From an uncultured Bacteroidota bacterium (GTDB taxonomy: Bacteria > Bacteroidota > Bacteroidia > Bacteroidales > 4484-276), in assembly GCA_903944895.1 (NCBI GenBank), contig CAJATL010000219.1:1-64000 (forward strand): a stretch of DNA of 64,000 nucleotides, given 5' to 3'. How positions within the stretch are numbered: the first letter of the stretch is position 1; every line of letters begins with the position of its first letter. A model generated the notes under the pieces. The model was not told the origin of the DNA and made no database searches. It was given only the letters and a program-made list of their open reading frames with translations. Both the position numbers and the translations under genes were made by a program. Below are positions 33,786-43,353 of this stretch, piece by piece.

Positions 33786-35552
33786 ATGCCAATCTCTGTT
33801 ATTCTTATCTTATTCGGAAACTTCACAATCAAGAACTCCCACATAATTATCAAAAAAATTTCTTTGGGAATACTGGTAGTATTTTCCCTCAGCCTTTTAG
33901 CCCAACCGCCTCTACAAATCAATCCAGGCAATCCAGCCCTTTTTGAATGGACAGAAATGCCTTCCATCTATGCTGTGATTAATACCTCAGTAGCTGCTTC
34001 TGACGGAGGTTGGGTGGTTGGTGGCAGGTATTGGAATACCGATGCTTATTCTGTTCCTCCGGTTGTAATCAAACTCTCATCCACCGGCGAAAAGTTATGG
34101 CAATATCCTCAAAGCTTTGAATGGGAAACGGGATCTACAGATGTGATAAAACATTCAAACGACGGAAATTTGTTTGTTAGCGGCCGCTGCAGGATGGGCT
34201 GTTATTACGATCCAATAGGAACTTTTCTTAATAAAATATCAGAAGACGGACAACTGATTTGGAAAAAGATTTTTATCACCGATAATACTTTTTCAGTTGG
34301 TGAAGTTTTTGAAGCGGCAAATGGTGATATTTATGTACTTGCCGGCCCGCAAATGCTTAAAGTGTCGGCAAATGGGGATAGCTTGCTGACCCAATTTTTT
34401 CCAATGATTTTTTATGATGTGTTTGCATCTGGCCTTGCAACTGAGGATTTTTTGCTACTTGGCCATTTAAACGGGATTTACAAAACCGATTTCGATGGGA
34501 ATATCATTTCAATCCATGAATTTATTGGTCCGGTAAGTAATATAACCCGGTGTGATAATGGATATGTTTTCAATGGAGTACATCTTCTGATCAAGACCGA
34601 TGAGGAACTAAATACCGTTGATGAATTAGATATTTCCACGATTATTCCAAAGGGTTTCCAGGCAACTGTAAAAAACGAAAAATTCATCATTGCAGGCAAT
34701 AACCATATTTTACAAGTTGATTTTGATTTTCAAATCATTGCCGACAATACTTACGAAAATTCTGGAAACTTTGAAGTGACAGATATTTCGGTGGAAGATA
34801 ATATTATACTCCTGGCAGGAAATAATGAACATTCATCGAATGAAATGGTAATGGCTGCAAAGACATATTTACTTGATGGCACAAGCCTGAACCCCTCGGT
34901 GGATGCAGGAATAGTTAACCTCAGAGCCGAAAATATCATTGGTGTGAAGGATCCAAATAACCCACATTCTTTCGATTTAAGGTGGGATGCATTTGCTACG
35001 CTTAAAAATTTTGGAAACGACACGATTAATTCCATAAATTTTGTTTCGGTGATGCTTGAAAATATAATTTGCAGCGAACGGTATTACCAGATTCCACAAT
35101 CCAACATGATGCTTTATCCCGGCGATTCGATCGAAATTACGCTTGGCGAAATGCAGGAATTCAACTTGTATTGTCCAAATCCAACAATAGCCGAATATAC
35201 CTTGAAAATGCACACCATGCTTCCCAACGGGTTCATGGATCGCAATCCGGCCAACGATGAAGCATCCATCACCTTTTTGGTTGACCTTACCGTTGGAATT
35301 GATGAAAATCCGGTTTCTGAAATCAGGATATTTCCAAATCCTGCATCCGGATTTATAAACATCGAAATGCCCGCCAATGATGTCTTTAGTTGGGTTATTA
35401 CTTCAATTACCGGACAAAAAATATTGAATGGTTCTTCATATCTGGATAACACCAAAGTTGATGTTAGCAGCCTTCCCAAAGGATTGTATTTTATCGAAAT
35501 ATCCAAAAGCGGCAGGAAAATCTCTGTCGAAAAATTATTGATTTCAGGATAA
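33786..35552 (+). CDS. T9SS-secreted protein, paralogue B
   Basis: 588 residues, colinear with and very similar to paralogue A over its whole length, including a near-identical C-terminal sorting domain (IFPNPASGFINIEMPANDVF ... KGLYFIEISKSGRKISVEKLLIS). The N-terminus is odd. The position matching paralogue A's start ATG reads ATC (33828-33830), so the only in-frame ATG is 14 codons upstream, giving MPISVILILFGNFTIKNSH before the hydrophobic core IIIKKISLGILVVFSLSLLAQ. It either uses this longer leader or has a damaged start. It ends 7 bp from the convergent gene at 35560. Confidence 0.82.
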   Translation: MPISVILILFGNFTIKNSHIIIKKISLGILVVFSLSLLAQPPLQINPGNPALFEWTEMPSIYAVINTSVAASDGGWVVGGRYWNTDAYSVPPVVIKLSSTGEKLWQYPQSFEWETGSTDVIKHSNDGNLFVSGRCRMGCYYDPIGTFLNKISEDGQLIWKKIFITDNTFSVGEVFEAANGDIYVLAGPQMLKVSANGDSLLTQFFPMIFYDVFASGLATEDFLLLGHLNGIYKTDFDGNIISIHEFIGPVSNITRCDNGYVFNGVHLLIKTDEELNTVDELDISTIIPKGFQATVKNEKFIIAGNNHILQVDFDFQIIADNTYENSGNFEVTDISVEDNIILLAGNNEHSSNEMVMAAKTYLLDGTSLNPSVDAGIVNLRAENIIGVKDPNNPHSFDLRWDAFATLKNFGNDTINSINFVSVMLENIICSERYYQIPQSNMMLYPGDSIEITLGEMQEFNLYCPNPTIAEYTLKMHTMLPNGFMDRNPANDEASITFLVDLTVGIDENPVSEIRIFPNPASGFINIEMPANDVFSWVITSITGQKILNGSSYLDNTKVDVSSLPKGLYFIEISKSGRKISVEKLLISG

Positions 35553-35559
35553 GGTAATC

Positions 35560-37602
35560 TTACCTCACCACAATTTTTCGCACCACTTTTTCACTCTCAG
35601 CCTCTGCCACAAGGAGGTAAACACCGGGCTGCAAGCCTGAAACATCAATATTCACCTTCATTGAACCGGTGGTGCAACTGATTTCTGGCAACTCGCTTAC
35701 GATTTGTCCAAACTGGTTGGTTAGTTTCATCAAAAGGTTCGTTGGTTTGGGTGCTGTTACTGTTATTTGCGTCGAACCTTTGCAGGGATTTGGATAACAT
35801 TCGCTGATTTGAATCTGGTTTTCATTGTGGTTTTTCTCATCAATCCCCAAATAAAGCGTAGTAAATTCCGAAACATTATAATTGGTGATGTACTTGTAGC
35901 GAACCGGAGCAGTTGGATCGTTTTGATTCATATCCAGATAAGTAACCGGAATAAAGTATTGCTGATAATTTGTTGAAGTATCGTTATAAAAAACGTAGTG
36001 TGATAAACTCTGAAAAAATGATTGCCACATCCCTGCCGAATTTTCAGTCATATTATAAGGTTCTTCAACCCAACCTTCGAGTTGAGTAAGATTGTATCCT
36101 GAGGAAATCCCCCGGCAAAAAATATCAGGTTGAGTGTTTTCTTCAATTGAGGGTAAGTTTGTATCGTTCCAGGTTACGAACATGAACTTCCCATCCCAGG
36201 ATGAGGCAATCTGAATCCGGTTATCTTCGGTAATATCGTCAAAAGTGCCTCTGAAAGTTGTAAGCCTACCAAGATCAAAAGCCCACCAGTCATCACTATA
36301 AATCGAAATGAAAATATCCATTGCCGACATAAACATTTTTGTTTCATTATAGGGATTTTCTACTTCGTAACGTTCTGTCACAACCGAATATGGAGCTTCG
36401 CCGGTTATTCCGACCACCACAGCAATGTGTGGATTTCCTAAATAATCAACATGCAAATCAAAATCATAAGCTGTCGTAAATTCAATTTCATCCAAAGGTG
36501 GGATAGGCAAACCGAACAACAGTTCAAGTTGGTCATCGGTGAACAAATTCTGAACACCGCTATTTCCATTTTCACCTGCCAAAGCTACCGGAATCGGGCC
36601 TTCCCAGGTTTCGCCACCGTCTTCGGTTTTCCATAAAATGGGATAATACGAGCGACCTGCTGAGATTGGAACGCTGCCATTATCTGCCAGAACCCCGATC
36701 CAGCCATGCATTCCATCAGGAGCAAAAGCAACTTTGGTATCAATCGGTGCGCCTTCCTGTGTTGTAGGTAAATCGAGTAACGAGCGCTCAAATTCAAAAT
36801 CCTGGAGCGCATTGTTCCAGGTTCCATGATAAACAACGATATTTCCGGCATAAGCAAACGCGCCAGTCGTCCAGATACTATTGATGTCGGTAGTCCAGAT
36901 TTCGCCGGTTTGGGTAATGGTGTAACCCTGCGGCAGGTAACACATTGCCGGTACTGTGGTATCGGAAAAAATGAAACTTTTAGTGGTGTCTTCGATGTTT
37001 CCGATGTTGCCTCTTCCATGAACGATGGCTCCCCAGATATCATTGGTCTGGAAAAGCGCCGGGGCAAAATACGTCACAAAAGCATCGTCAGGATTGGTAT
37101 TTCCGGGCGGATTATAAATGGCTCCCTGCGGAAATCTTGCTGCATCCAGATAATAGGTTCCACCGGAATTCATTTGTGCAATGTAATATTCGATCTGGTT
37201 GGTCCAGGTTAAGCCACAATCCGTCGAAATGTCGTAACTTAAATCGCCGGAATATCCACCAGGGTCGAGTACTCCGCCATTTCGGTGAATATTTATGATG
37301 GTATTAAGATTTTGGTCGGCCCAAACCAGCGTTCGCTGCCCGCCGGAATATCCTGCACTATAAGCATTCGCCGAAGATCCGATCGAAATGATGTTCAGAT
37401 CATTTATTTCAGAACCGCTTTTTACAGGAGAAAGTTGATGGTGTGTTTTTCCAATGGCAGGGTTGTTTAAAGGCTCAATCCCAATCATTTCTTTTGAAGA
37501 CGCTTTCAAGGATTTCAATCCACTTTTCAGGCGATAGTTTTGCGGGAAAACGCCAAATCCAAAAGCAAAAAGAAGAACGATTACTAAAACTGACTTTTTC
37601 AT
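35560..37602 (-). CDS. T9SS-secreted sialidase-like/BNR-repeat protein
   Basis: 680 residues with signal peptide MKKSVLVIVLLFAFGFGVFPQ. Two Asp-box (BNR) motifs are visible (SYDISTDCGLTWT and WKTEDGGETWEG), suggesting a six-bladed propeller as in sialidases, but no arginine triad could be placed. A C-terminal T9SS type A sorting domain (SECYPNPCKGSTQITV ... GLQPGVYLLVAEAESEKVVRKIVV) directs secretion. A TATCTTTG box (complement of 37628-37635) is a plausible -7 element about 26 bases upstream of the start. The enzymatic role is unproven. Confidence 0.8.
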   Translation of the reverse strand: MKKSVLVIVLLFAFGFGVFPQNYRLKSGLKSLKASSKEMIGIEPLNNPAIGKTHHQLSPVKSGSEINDLNIISIGSSANAYSAGYSGGQRTLVWADQNLNTIINIHRNGGVLDPGGYSGDLSYDISTDCGLTWTNQIEYYIAQMNSGGTYYLDAARFPQGAIYNPPGNTNPDDAFVTYFAPALFQTNDIWGAIVHGRGNIGNIEDTTKSFIFSDTTVPAMCYLPQGYTITQTGEIWTTDINSIWTTGAFAYAGNIVVYHGTWNNALQDFEFERSLLDLPTTQEGAPIDTKVAFAPDGMHGWIGVLADNGSVPISAGRSYYPILWKTEDGGETWEGPIPVALAGENGNSGVQNLFTDDQLELLFGLPIPPLDEIEFTTAYDFDLHVDYLGNPHIAVVVGITGEAPYSVVTERYEVENPYNETKMFMSAMDIFISIYSDDWWAFDLGRLTTFRGTFDDITEDNRIQIASSWDGKFMFVTWNDTNLPSIEENTQPDIFCRGISSGYNLTQLEGWVEEPYNMTENSAGMWQSFFQSLSHYVFYNDTSTNYQQYFIPVTYLDMNQNDPTAPVRYKYITNYNVSEFTTLYLGIDEKNHNENQIQISECYPNPCKGSTQITVTAPKPTNLLMKLTNQFGQIVSELPEISCTTGSMKVNIDVSGLQPGVYLLVAEAESEKVVRKIVVR

Positions 37603-37715
37603 TGTAAAATTTTAGAGGTTTGCCTTACAAAGATATGAAGTTAAACCAAAATTTGAGAATTAATAATTCCTTTTTCGAAAAGGATTTTAATTCTACTTTA
37701 ACATAATTAAAAAGA

Positions 37716-38192
37716 AACCACAATAGGCACCCCCCGATAGCTATCGGGGTTCACAATAGAAATGATGTTTTATGACTATCTGGTATAGTACCCAAAAATT
37801 CTTTTATGCTATGCCAACAAAATCTTTCTGAATGAAACTGAAAAAGAATTAAAAATGCATTTTTTTGGCCTGAAAGGCCTAAATTTCAATAACCTCCGGT
37901 GAAACCGGAGGAAAAGAAATGTCGTAAATCCAAGAACCCTGAAAGGGTTGAACCCTTTCAGGGTTGTAAACGATCTTCTTATTTTGTCCGTGGGCGATGC
38001 CCACGGTTATTGAAATTTAGCCACGTTGTGGCTTTCTTAGGTAAAATATGCGATACTCGTATTATGTTTTCAACAAAATTGTTTCGTTTCAAATCTTAAA
38101 AATACCGGCAGATATTTATCTATTATGTTGTAAAAATTCTGGCATGTACTTTTTCTTCTAATTCTATGTGTTCTATTGTGCCTATTGTGGTT
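37716..38192. mobile_element. MITE-like nested-palindrome element with terminal inverted repeats
   Basis: Left end AACCACAATAGGCAC (37716-37730) and right end GTGCCTATTGTGGTT (38178-38192) are perfect inverted repeats. An inner pair CACAATAGAA (37752-37761) and TTCTATTGTG (38171-38180) extends the terminal repeat to 22 bp if a 24-nt insert in the left arm, containing CCCCGATAGCTATCGGGG (37732-37749), is removed. Deeper arms AAATTTCAATAACC (37881-37894) and GGTTATTGAAATTT (38005-38018) are also perfect. Between them lie stems with GAA-type loops: CCTCCGGT-GAA-ACCGGAGG, a 31-base inverted repeat of AACCCTGAAAGGGTT, and CCGTGGGC-GAT-GCCCACGG. No transposase and no clear target duplication were seen. 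Confidence 0.75.
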
Positions 38193-38224
38193 CAAAATAC
38201 TGTAGTAAGGAAGATTTTACCCAT

Positions 38225-38256
38225 AAAAAAAGCCCGGCATTACGCCAGGCTTTTTT
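38225..38256 (-). terminator. Terminator of the Tricorn-like gene
   Basis: AAAAAAGCCCGGC and GCCAGGCTTTTTT form a stem with one mismatch around ATTAC, just past the stop codon at 38269. Confidence 0.85.
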
Positions 38257-38268
38257 GAGTTAGATTTT

Positions 38269-41200
38269 TTACTTCGATTTATTTGGGAAGGCAGGTGGTT
38301 TTGGAAGTTCATTCGGATTGGTTTTCAATTCATCCAAAATCACTTCGATGGCTTTGTTGAGCTGCTCATCAATTCCTGCATATTCTTTCGCCGGGTCGTT
38401 GCGGACTTCGATATCCGGCGAAACGCCGCGTCCTTCGATGATCCATTCGCTGCCGTCGGCGCTGTAATGGGCAAATTCGGGACGCATCAACTGGCCGCCA
38501 TCAATAAACGGAAGGCTGCCACGGATTCCCACAACACCGCCCCAGGTGCGCAGGCCGATGAGTTTTCCTAATTTATACGCTCTGAACTGATACGGGAATA
38601 AGTCGCCGTCGGAGGCTGAATACTGGTTAATCAAACAAACCATCGGGCCGGTCATCATGGCGCCTGGCCTCGGTGATCCGGCGGTATTGCGGCCCATTTC
38701 CATCACGGCAAGCTCGCGGCGAAGGCGCTCGATAATCATCGGAGAAACATTTCCTCCGCCATTTCCGCGGTCATCAATAATCAAAGCTTTTTTGCGGATT
38801 TGCGGATAGAAATATTTTACAAATTCATTCAAGCCTTCAGCGCTCATATCCGGAATGTGGATGTAGCCAACCTGTCCGTTGGTGGCTTCGTTCACCTTTT
38901 TGATGTTGGTTTGAACCCAGTCATAATAATACAGCGAACTTTCGTCGGCGATGGGCGTAACGATCACTTTGCGGCTGCCACTTTCGGAAGCAGAAGTATT
39001 CACGGTTAGCTCGACTTGTTTGCCGGCTTTTCCAACCAACGATTCATAAATATCGTTCATGTCTTTGGTGGTGACACCATCGATAGCGAGGATGAAATTG
39101 CCATCCGTAATCCCGAGGCCAACTTCGGCAAGGGGTGATTTCACATCTTTAGTCCAGTTTTGGCCGGGCAGAATTTTATCGATTTTATAATAGCCAGAAC
39201 CGTCGCGGCTCAGTTTTGCGCCAAGCAAACCAGTCTTGATTCTTGGGGGTTCAGGTTTATCGCCACCACTGACGTAAGCGTGGCCGGTGGTAAGTTCGCC
39301 AATCATTTCACCTATGATGTAGGTAAGATCGTAACGGCTGTTTACGTAAGGAACCAGCGGAGCATATTTTTTATGAATGTCGTCCCAGTTTACACCATGC
39401 ATATTTGGGTCGTAGAAGAAGTCGCGCATCTGGCGCCATGATTCGTCAAAAATCTGTTTCCATTCATCTTTCGGGTTTACCCAAACCTTCATATCCGAAA
39501 CATCAATATAATCTTCAACTTTGATTTTGCCTTTTGGAGCATCAATCACAGCATATTTTCCGCTTTCGAAAATGAGCATTTTTTTGCCGTCAGCCGAGAT
39601 ATCATAGCCGTCAATATTTCCGAGGGCTTCTTCTTTCTTGCTTTTCAGATCAAAATAAAAAGTCGAAGGTTTTGGTTCACCTGATTTGAAGCGCGAATAA
39701 TAAACGCCATCGTTGGTGGCCGTAATTCCCCAGATTCCGCCATTATCGGTGGGCAATTCGATAACCCGGTCAATAATTCCGTCAAAATCAACTTTCACGG
39801 TGATGGATTCGTCTTTCTTTTCATCTTTTTTCTCGTCCTTTTTCTCGTCCTTTTTTTCAGCATCATCTTTCTTAGGTTCATCTTTCTTAATTTCAACAAC
39901 ATCATTTTCAGGCTCAAAAGGCGATTTGGTGTCTTTTGCCAAAGTAATCAGATAAACTTTCTGCATGTCGCTGTAGGAGTGATTCCACTCGGTCCAGCTA
40001 TATGTCGGATTAAAAGAGCGCGCTGAAGTAAAGTACAGATATTTGCCGTCTTTGCTGAAAGAGGGGTCACCGGAGTTGAACCACTCACTGGTTACCGGGG
40101 TTGAAGATGCCGATTCGAGGTTATAAAAATAAATGCGTTGCACTTCCTGTTCATTGGGTTTTACGTAAGCGATCCATTTGTTGTCGGGTGCCCATGCAAA
40201 ATCACCAATTTCTCCCTGGTCGGATTGATCAACCATTTTTACGGCTTTTGAATCAACATCAATAATGTTAAGTCGTTTTTTCTGGTCGAACCAGGCAATT
40301 TTTTTGCTGTCTGGCGACCATTTAAGGCCAAATTTGTAGGTGTCGCTGTTTTTGCTCAGTTGAACGGGAACCTCGCTGCCGTCCTGGTTCAGGATATAAA
40401 TTTCGTCTTCACCGGTTTTATCCGAAATATAGGCAATCCATTTTCCATCAGGCGACCATTCGCAGTTGCGATCGTGTACGTTTGCGGATTTTGTAAGATT
40501 TTTTGTGATGCCTTTTTTGGCAGGAAGCGAAAACAAATCGCCACGGGCACCAAAAACCACACGTTTTCCGTCGGGAGAAACAGCCCCCGACCTCACCGCT
40601 TTTCCGGCATCCTTCCACTGTGGACGGCTGTCGGCAAAATCGTTTAAAATCTTAACCTCAATTTTTACAGGAGTCTGCTTTACAAGGTCGAAATAGTAAA
40701 GGAATCCGCCGTTTTCGTAAATAATCGCATCATCGCCCAACGAAGGAAATTTGATGTCGTATCTATCGTAATTGGTGAGTTTTTTGGTTTCGTTAGTTTT
40801 GGTGTTGAACGAAAATAGGTTCATGATCCGGTCGCGGTCCGACAGGAAATAAATCACATCTCCGCTCCACATCGGGAAAATATCCTGAGCCGGATTGTTG
40901 GTAACATTGATGGTTTCCTTGCTTTTGAAATCGTAAATCCATACATCGTCGGCCATGCCGCCCCGGTAGTATTTCCAGGTTCTGAATTCGCGGAAAACCT
41001 GGTTGTAGGCCAGTTTCTTTTTGTCGGGCGAAAAACTGCAAAAACCACCGGTAGGTAAGGGTAATTCAGCAGACAAGCCACCATCAACCGAAACTTCAAA
41101 AAGCTGACCGATAAAATCGTTAAAGGTTTGCTTACGCGACCTGTAAACGATGGATTTGTCGTCTTTCCAGGCCATCACAATGTTGTTAGGCCCCATGCGG

Positions 41201-41550
41201 TCGGATAAATCATCGCGACCAAGCGTGGCAGTGAAGGTTAACCTTTTGGGATTTCCACCTTCGGCAGGAATCATAAAAACTTCGGTGTTGCCGTCGTATT
41301 GGCCGGTAAAAGCGATGTTTTTTCCGTCGGGCGAGAATTTGGCAAACATCTCATAACCCACATTGTCGGTAAGTTTGCGGGCGATACCACCGGTTTTGAC
41401 CACGGTGTACAAATCGCCGGCATAGCTAAACACCACCTGGTTGCCATGAATGGTTGGAAACCGCATCAGGCGGGCTTCATCGGCCTGGCTAAAACCAATG
41501 GCTGCAAGCGCAAAAACCATCAGTGCTGATAAAAGTATTTTCTTCATCAT
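38269..41550 (-). CDS. Tricorn-like S41 family peptidase with PD40 propeller and PDZ domain
   Basis: 1093 residues with signal peptide (KKILLSALMVFALAAIGFSQ); either of the two adjacent ATGs could be used. The N-terminal half is built of PD40/WD40-like blades (FSPDGKNIAFTGQYDG, WSPDGKWIAYISDKTGEDEIYILNQDG, WSPDSKKIAW). A low-complexity KKDEKKDEKKDE linker lies near residue 570. A C1-type domain, a PDZ (GLLGAKLSRDGSGYYKIDKILPGQ) and a C-terminal S41 protease domain follow, with the oxyanion turn GNGGGNVSP and nucleophile serine in INQYSASDGDLFPY. It probably degrades peptides in the periplasm. It is monocistronic. Confidence 0.95.
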   Translation of the reverse strand: MMKKILLSALMVFALAAIGFSQADEARLMRFPTIHGNQVVFSYAGDLYTVVKTGGIARKLTDNVGYEMFAKFSPDGKNIAFTGQYDGNTEVFMIPAEGGNPKRLTFTATLGRDDLSDRMGPNNIVMAWKDDKSIVYRSRKQTFNDFIGQLFEVSVDGGLSAELPLPTGGFCSFSPDKKKLAYNQVFREFRTWKYYRGGMADDVWIYDFKSKETINVTNNPAQDIFPMWSGDVIYFLSDRDRIMNLFSFNTKTNETKKLTNYDRYDIKFPSLGDDAIIYENGGFLYYFDLVKQTPVKIEVKILNDFADSRPQWKDAGKAVRSGAVSPDGKRVVFGARGDLFSLPAKKGITKNLTKSANVHDRNCEWSPDGKWIAYISDKTGEDEIYILNQDGSEVPVQLSKNSDTYKFGLKWSPDSKKIAWFDQKKRLNIIDVDSKAVKMVDQSDQGEIGDFAWAPDNKWIAYVKPNEQEVQRIYFYNLESASSTPVTSEWFNSGDPSFSKDGKYLYFTSARSFNPTYSWTEWNHSYSDMQKVYLITLAKDTKSPFEPENDVVEIKKDEPKKDDAEKKDEKKDEKKDEKKDESITVKVDFDGIIDRVIELPTDNGGIWGITATNDGVYYSRFKSGEPKPSTFYFDLKSKKEEALGNIDGYDISADGKKMLIFESGKYAVIDAPKGKIKVEDYIDVSDMKVWVNPKDEWKQIFDESWRQMRDFFYDPNMHGVNWDDIHKKYAPLVPYVNSRYDLTYIIGEMIGELTTGHAYVSGGDKPEPPRIKTGLLGAKLSRDGSGYYKIDKILPGQNWTKDVKSPLAEVGLGITDGNFILAIDGVTTKDMNDIYESLVGKAGKQVELTVNTSASESGSRKVIVTPIADESSLYYYDWVQTNIKKVNEATNGQVGYIHIPDMSAEGLNEFVKYFYPQIRKKALIIDDRGNGGGNVSPMIIERLRRELAVMEMGRNTAGSPRPGAMMTGPMVCLINQYSASDGDLFPYQFRAYKLGKLIGLRTWGGVVGIRGSLPFIDGGQLMRPEFAHYSADGSEWIIEGRGVSPDIEVRNDPAKEYAGIDEQLNKAIEVILDELKTNPNELPKPPAFPNKSK

Positions 41551-41884
41551 AAAAAATTAGATATTTAAAAATTGATTAATAAAAATTTCAAGATTGAAAT
41601 GTGATTTTTAAAAAATCCTGGTTTATCCATTTTTATACCAACTTACCTAAAGGTTTTGAAATGAGCGATTAAGCTATTTCCTGCCATCATTCAGCGAAAA
41701 GAATTGTCCGCCAACCAACAGGCTGTGTTCTTTAACGAACACCGGAAATTCAAATGACAAAAGGCTAAAGGCAAATAACAAATCTGAAAAAAGCAAAGAT
41801 GGACAAAATCATTTTGAACCAGGAATGGAAATGGTTGGATGAAGCGTAGTTTCAGAAATACCTTCCGGAAAATTAATGAGGAGA
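41551..41884. other. Intergenic region, no feature recognised
   Basis: About 330 bp between the start of the Tricorn-like gene and the end of the CAP/SPOR gene. It contains no convincing ORF, hairpin or repeat; it should contain the Tricorn promoter, but no clear TAnnTTTG box was identified. Confidence 0.4.
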
Positions 41885-42808
41885 TTAATTCTTAAAAATC
41901 CAGACATCATTATATTTTTCACCAAGACGTTTCTTGGCGGTTAAAGCTTCCTCTTTGGTGGCGTAATCGCCCAGCGAAATCCGGTACATTTTTCCGGCAG
42001 GAAGTATTTTTGGATTTTTAAAACCTTTTTTGCGGAAGCGCTCAACCTCTGATTTTGCCTGGCTTTCTTCCGGAACACTGGCGCCAACAAGGTAATATCG
42101 TACCACGGCAGGTTTGCTTTCTTCCTTTTTAACTTCCTCAGTGGTGGTTTCAACATTTTCGCCAACAGTTTCCTGTTTAGCTTCCTCTTTTATCGATAAA
42201 TCAGCAACACCATCTCCACTACAAATTTTTACACCATCTTCAACGTCTTCTTCTTTACCAAACCAAACCACGGCATAACCCTTAAAAATGCCAACTCCAA
42301 GCGCCTTCCAGACAATTCCTTTCCAAACTCCTTTACTCAGAATCAAATCGTTGGATGAGATGGAGGATTTCCAAAGGTCGATAACGATGTCGGGCTGTGC
42401 GTCCACACTTTCCCAAAAGGCAATTTCGTAACCCTTGCCGGGATAGTTGGTCAGTTCGCCGGGTTTGCTGGTCATGCAGGTATGATTGATTTTTTCACGG
42501 CCATAGCAGCACTCTGCCCAGTCGCCCTGGTCCGACCACGAATGAAGGTTACAGTCGGCGGTATCAGGATGATTGGCCTGCATATCGTTAACATGAACCT
42601 TAGCAACATAACAAAGCGATTTTGAAAGCTGGATTTCGGGTAACTTATGTTGCTTCCGGTAGTTATTTAAAAGATTGTACAATTTAAGTTCTTCGGTGCT
42701 GATACAAAAACCAGCGGGAATCCGATGCTGTGCATTAATTTCGGGTAACATCCGGAATATCAGCAGAAAAACCAATAAATATCTATACTTCAATAATCTG
42801 TTCATCAT
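41885..42808 (-). CDS. Secreted CAP-domain protein with C-terminal SPOR domain
   Basis: 307 residues with a signal sequence (YRYLLVFLLIFRMLPEINAQ). Residues about 35-190 form a CAP/SCP-like domain: ELKLYNLLNNYRKQHKLPEIQLSKSLCYVAKVHVNDM, HSW and a C-terminal VVWFGK strand, with several cysteines. A charged linker rich in E and K separates it from a SPOR domain (YYLVGASVPEESQAKSEVERFRKKGFKNPKIL...YRISLGDYATKEEALTAKKRLGEK). SPOR binds denuded peptidoglycan, so the protein is probably periplasmic. The CAP activity is unknown. Confidence 0.85.
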   Translation of the reverse strand: MMNRLLKYRYLLVFLLIFRMLPEINAQHRIPAGFCISTEELKLYNLLNNYRKQHKLPEIQLSKSLCYVAKVHVNDMQANHPDTADCNLHSWSDQGDWAECCYGREKINHTCMTSKPGELTNYPGKGYEIAFWESVDAQPDIVIDLWKSSISSNDLILSKGVWKGIVWKALGVGIFKGYAVVWFGKEEDVEDGVKICSGDGVADLSIKEEAKQETVGENVETTTEEVKKEESKPAVVRYYLVGASVPEESQAKSEVERFRKKGFKNPKILPAGKMYRISLGDYATKEEALTAKKRLGEKYNDVWIFKN

Positions 42809-42937
42809 AAAAATACGCCTGAAAATAATATTGTTTTGGAGTTTTCAAAATTACGAAAATTATAGAAACTGCGGACAAGAATGATCGTTAGTTTGCAATT
42901 TTATCCTCCTCTGAAGCTTGAATTCTTTAAAATTAGC

Positions 42938-42945
42938 TATTTTTG
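42938..42945 (+). promoter_or_regulatory. Candidate -7 promoter element for the MerR gene
   Basis: TATTTTTG matches TAnnTTTG. CTTG at 42917-42920 (17-base spacer) is a weak -33 candidate. It lies 17 bases before the start. Confidence 0.45.
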
Positions 42946-42961
42946 AAACAAAATAATATTC

Positions 42962-43294
42962 ATGCTAAACAAGCGAAAAGCCGAAAAAATGTATTTCACC
43001 ATCGGTGAAGTTTCCAAAATGTTCGATGTTAATACTTCGTTGATCAGGTTTTGGGAGAAGGAATTTGACATCATCAAGCCGATGAAAAACAAAAAGGGAA
43101 ACCGGCTATTTACTGTTCAGGACGTTGATAATCTGCATACTATTTTCCACCTTGTTAAAGAACGGGGCTTTACCCTTCAGGGTGCGAAGGACAAACTTAA
43201 CGAAAACAAAACCGACAGCATCGATAAGATCGAAATCGTGAAATCACTCAAAAAACTAAAAACCTTTTTAGAAGACCTGAAAAATGAGCTATAA
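42962..43294 (+). CDS. MerR family transcriptional regulator
   Basis: 110 residues. The MerR-type winged HTH is clear (MYFTIGEVSKMFDVNTSLIRFWEKEFDIIKPMKNKKGNRLFTVQDVDNLHTIFHLVKERGFTLQGAKDKL). It is followed by a short helical dimerisation tail and no effector domain. A second ATG at 42989 begins exactly at the conserved domain and is an alternative start. Short MerR proteins of this kind are widespread in Bacteroidota, with unknown targets. It is convergent with the gld-associated operon and shares a bidirectional terminator with it. Confidence 0.93.
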   Translation: MLNKRKAEKMYFTIGEVSKMFDVNTSLIRFWEKEFDIIKPMKNKKGNRLFTVQDVDNLHTIFHLVKERGFTLQGAKDKLNENKTDSIDKIEIVKSLKKLKTFLEDLKNEL

Positions 43295-43328
43295 AAAAGG
43301 ATGACCCGGTTAAGTGATCATCCTTTTC
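43293..43328. terminator. Bidirectional terminator between merR and the gld operon
   Basis: AAAAAAGGATGA and TCATCCTTTTC form a perfect stem around a 13-base loop, with A and T tracts on both sides. It serves both convergent units. Confidence 0.8.
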
Positions 43329-43353
43329 TTCAATCAATTTATCAGTTAATCAG

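Noticed and set aside
37899-38099. 66-aa ORF in the hairpin element
   Set aside because: It is built entirely from palindromic repeat sequence and shows no protein-like pattern.
39713-39955. SSFFSSFFSSFF-rich 80-aa ORF
   Set aside because: It is the antisense shadow of the KKDEKKDE linker in the Tricorn-like gene.
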